Part shown: positions 61,668-64,000 of the stretch, in pieces
Numbering within the stretch: the stretch's first letter is position 1
Layout of the letters: the number at the start of each line of letters is the position of its first letter
NCBI RefSeq assembly: GCF_009363075.1
Contig: NZ_CP045293.1
Coordinates: 4,216,001 to 4,280,000, forward strand
Length of the DNA stretch: 64,000 nt
Direction: 5' to 3'
DNA from: Paenibacillus guangzhouensis
Lineage (GTDB): Bacteria > Bacillota > Bacilli > Paenibacillales > Paenibacillaceae
Translations under genes and position numbers: made by a program
The notes under the pieces: generated by a model
What the model was told of the DNA's origin: nothing
The model's database searches: none
Seen by the model: the letters and a program-made list of their open reading frames with translations, nothing else

Positions 61668-62606
61668 TTACCACAGGCTATTGTTAGACAGCTTCTTGGC
61701 AATGTAGTTGACAGATACGAGTAGAATTAAGTTAATGATCGAGTTGAACAAGCCAATCGCAGCCGAGAAGCTGAAGCTGGAACCGAGCAAGCCCACTTTA
61801 TACACATAAGTTGAGATGACTTCAGACGTGCTCAGATTGAGCGGATTTTGCATCAGATATATTTTCTCGAAGCCGAGCTTCATAATGTTGCCTAGATTCA
61901 AGATTAATAAGATGACCGATACCGGGATGAGACTCGGAATATCGATATTAATAATCTTCTGAATGCGTGAGGCCCCGTCGACCTTGGCCGATTCATAGAG
62001 CTCAGGATTGACCCCTGCGAGCGCCGCAATATAGATGATCGCACCATAGCCGGTGAACTGCCAGACATCGGACCAGACGTAAATCGATTTGAACAGTCCG
62101 GGAATACCCATGAAGTTCGTATTCTCAACGCCCAGCATCGCGAAGAACTTGCTAATCATCCCTACGTTCGGCGTCAAGTTCACGATAATGATCGAGACCA
62201 TGATAACGGTCGAGATGAAGTACGGTGCGTAGGTGACGAGCTGTACGCTTTTCTTAAATAGTCCGTTGCGGATTTCATTCAATGCCAGCGCCAGAATAAT
62301 GGGAGCAGGGAATCCAATCAACAGCCCGTAGAGGCTAATGCCGAGTGTATTCTTAATGTAGAGCCAGAAATTCGGCGAGTTGAAGAATTGCCCGAAATAT
62401 TTCAGTCCCACCCAGGGGCTGCCCCAAATGCCTTTGATCACGTTATAATCTTTGAATGCAATGACGATCCCTGCCATGGGCACATATTTGAAGATCACTA
62501 AATAGAGCAGTGGCAGCAAAATAACCAAGTACAATTGCCAGTGACGCTTCATGCTTCTCCACGCTGGCTTTCTTACGACTGCTGTTTCATTCACTAGATT
62601 TGGCAT
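61668..62606 (-). CDS. carbohydrate ABC transporter permease, LplB type
   Basis: 312 residues with six membrane helices. Typical LplB opening YLVIFKYVPMAGIVIAFKDY, QFTGYGAIIYIAALAGVNPE and the contact loop ESAKVDGASRIQKI, with the C-terminal NYIAKKLSNNSLW. The ATG at 62606 has GAAGGAG 7 bases upstream; the frame is open further up without a site. First gene of the permease-permease-binding protein operon, 185 bases after the regulator's stop. Confidence 0.93.
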   Translation of the reverse strand: MPNLVNETAVVRKPAWRSMKRHWQLYLVILLPLLYLVIFKYVPMAGIVIAFKDYNVIKGIWGSPWVGLKYFGQFFNSPNFWLYIKNTLGISLYGLLIGFPAPIILALALNEIRNGLFKKSVQLVTYAPYFISTVIMVSIIIVNLTPNVGMISKFFAMLGVENTNFMGIPGLFKSIYVWSDVWQFTGYGAIIYIAALAGVNPELYESAKVDGASRIQKIINIDIPSLIPVSVILLILNLGNIMKLGFEKIYLMQNPLNLSTSEVISTYVYKVGLLGSSFSFSAAIGLFNSIINLILLVSVNYIAKKLSNNSLW

Positions 62607-62736
62607 CACGCAGCTCCTTCCGTCTAGACCTTGGTATGCGATTTCGAATATGACCCCATTGTAGGGGGCGTTCGTCACATCAACAAGAAACAAGAATAAA
62701 CCGATCTAACTTTTTTCACTTTGGCGTCAGAACGCG

Positions 62737-62762
62737 AAAAAAGCAGCGATTCACATCGCTGC
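62737..62762 (-). terminator. intrinsic terminator of the YesN-type regulator
   Basis: GCAGCGAT and ATCGCTGC pair around a 4-base loop, followed on the minus strand by six T, 29 bases after the stop codon. Confidence 0.85.
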
Positions 62763-62791
62763 CTGCACTGTTTTCTACGAATAAACCGTTT

Positions 62792-64000
62792 TCAACCATT
62801 GGCTCTTCGCAAGTGATCCGTACGATATTCACCGGGTGAATAACCAACGACTTTCTTGAATACACGGCTGAATGAGATCGCGCTCGTATATCCAACACGC
62901 TCCGCAACCTCTTGCACCGAATACGTGGTCGCCGTTAGCAGACGCTGCGCCTCTTGCATTCGAATTTCGATGAGGAAGTCGACGAACTTCTGCCCAGTAT
63001 CCTCTTTGAACAGCTTGCTCACATATTTCGCATTCATCTTGAAATGTTCCCCCAGGAACTCCAGCGACATATTCGGATTCGCGTAATCCAGCTCAATAAA
63101 CTTCCGCATCTCTCGAATCATGGCCGTATGCTGCCGTGTATCCCGCATCTGCCGAATCGTATCGTACAATTCGATGAGTACCGGCTTAATGCCTTCGCGC
63201 AATTGTTCCAAGGAATACCCGTAGTCGATTTGCTCGCTTAATTTCGGTAGACTCTCCTGCACCCACATTTGCTGAATTTCCTTGCTCCAACCGGACATCT
63301 CACGGCCGAAGAAGTAGATCAAATAATTCATGACGTTCATGATTTCATCATTCGTGAGCAGACCCTGCTTCAACTGGGTGAACCACGATTCGTACTCCTC
63401 TAACCATTGATCTTCACCCGTGCGGAAAGACTGAACCAACCAGCGGATCGCTCCGAGATGCGAATACACCTCCGCTTGGCCTTGGCTTGCAATATCCTCG
63501 CTTGAGATCAATCGATTCTCACCCAGCACCGTCTTATACTTGAGTGCCTCGATACAAGCTCTATAAGACTGAGGAATTTCATTGATCATCTCTGCGACCG
63601 GACCGAGGCCGATCGTAATCGTAAATTTCAAATTCTGCTCCGTCCAGCCTCTCACTTGATCGGCAAGTTGTGGCAGCGATACCGACTCGTCAGGAAGAGA
63701 TTCCTGGGATTCGAACAGCATCACCGACAAATTGGAAGCCGATGTCCATTCCGACCACAGTCTGCATTCCAATTTAGACGCGATTTCTTCAATGACCGTT
63801 CGCAGGGTGAACTTCAATAGGTTCTGATCCCCTTTGGAATAGTTATTGCAGAAATCCCCATATTTATCGATTTCCACGACAAACATCCGGGAGCGCCCCG
63901 TTGGCGCCGGCAGCTTCAATTGATTCGCTTCATGCTCCCATTCCACTAAGGTAAGATTTGATCCACCATCAATCAATTGATGGAATAGATCTCTCGTCCG
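62792..64000 (-). CDS. YesN-type response regulator/AraC DNA-binding protein, 5' end outside window
   Basis: The last 402 codons of a minus-strand gene that is still open at the right edge (reading RTRDLFHQLIDGG from the edge). The middle region RSRMFVVEIDKYGDFCNNYS and VMLFESQE is the degenerate cyclase-like segment of YesN regulators; an N-terminal receiver domain is expected beyond the edge. The C-terminal AraC domain has SLEFLGEHFKMNAKYVSKLF and VQEVAERVGYTSAISFSRVF, ending GYSPGEYR. It sits upstream of the LplB/LplC/binding protein genes, which it probably controls, with a YesM kinase expected further right. Confidence 0.9.
   Translation of the reverse strand, partial: RTRDLFHQLIDGGSNLTLVEWEHEANQLKLPAPTGRSRMFVVEIDKYGDFCNNYSKGDQNLLKFTLRTVIEEIASKLECRLWSEWTSASNLSVMLFESQESLPDESVSLPQLADQVRGWTEQNLKFTITIGLGPVAEMINEIPQSYRACIEALKYKTVLGENRLISSEDIASQGQAEVYSHLGAIRWLVQSFRTGEDQWLEEYESWFTQLKQGLLTNDEIMNVMNYLIYFFGREMSGWSKEIQQMWVQESLPKLSEQIDYGYSLEQLREGIKPVLIELYDTIRQMRDTRQHTAMIREMRKFIELDYANPNMSLEFLGEHFKMNAKYVSKLFKEDTGQKFVDFLIEIRMQEAQRLLTATTYSVQEVAERVGYTSAISFSRVFKKVVGYSPGEYRTDHLRRANG

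Overview
The window reads as chromosomal DNA of a low-to-mid GC, spore-former-type Firmicute, most likely Paenibacillus or a close relative. That is an inference from gene content: YesN/Lpl-type carbohydrate transport, a FadF-type membrane Fe-S oxidoreductase next to etfBA, DUF6382/FHA proteins in a Tad locus, strong AGGAGG-type ribosome binding sites, and several TTG or GTG starts. There are no rRNA or tRNA genes, no CRISPR array and no insertion sequence. Coding density is high; the only gene-free stretch over 300 bases is 43586-44555.

Layout. 1-814: 3'-truncated sulfate ABC permease with a probable CymR-type control region. 1042-9578 (mostly minus): TetR regulator, YigZ, Pgi, a divergent beta-hydroxyacid dehydrogenase, PpnP, transketolase, PurU, endonuclease IV. 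9718-11126: a DUF2621-like membrane protein and a YfcH-type epimerase. 11123-21770 (minus): a complete Gram-positive Tad/Flp pilus operon (TadZ, CpaF, TadB, TadC, Flp pilin, two TadE-like proteins, a large TadG-like protein, prepilin peptidase, FHA protein), headed by a candidate 31-residue membrane peptide and a terminator-like leader hairpin. 22052-23965: secreted nuclease lipoprotein and an aldo/keto reductase. 24052-35895: a whole fatty acid beta-oxidation block, with FadF-like oxidoreductase, FadB, FadA, FadE, FadD and a thioesterase on the minus strand and etfBA divergent, taking electrons from acyl-CoA to the quinone pool. 35971-43585 (minus): hexuronate catabolism (mannonate dehydratase, isomerases, two Gfo/Idh oxidoreductases, AraC regulator, SDR). 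43586-44555: the long intergenic region. 44556-47362: two-component system. 47447-48340: VanZ-like protein and a small Cys-rich protein.

48427-57232 is a second striking block: ApbE flavin transferase (minus), then a tightly overlapping plus-strand operon of a NusG-II domain protein, a Gx-type transporter, EcfA/EcfA/EcfT, a double-barrel U32 protein, a class III aminotransferase and a UbiA-type prenyltransferase. It resembles the flavin-based extracellular electron transfer loci of other Firmicutes but adds genes that suggest a modified quinone. 57281-64000 holds an unlinked sugar-binding lipoprotein and an LplABC-type sugar transporter with its YesN-type regulator (running off the window).

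The most notable noncoding feature is a tandem pair of structured elements at 44133-44291 and 44345-44531. They share four helices whose bases change in a compensatory way between copies, share the same unpaired motifs, and each is followed (minus strand) by an identical 44-base repeat carrying a terminator-like hairpin. I cannot match them to an RNA family I know.
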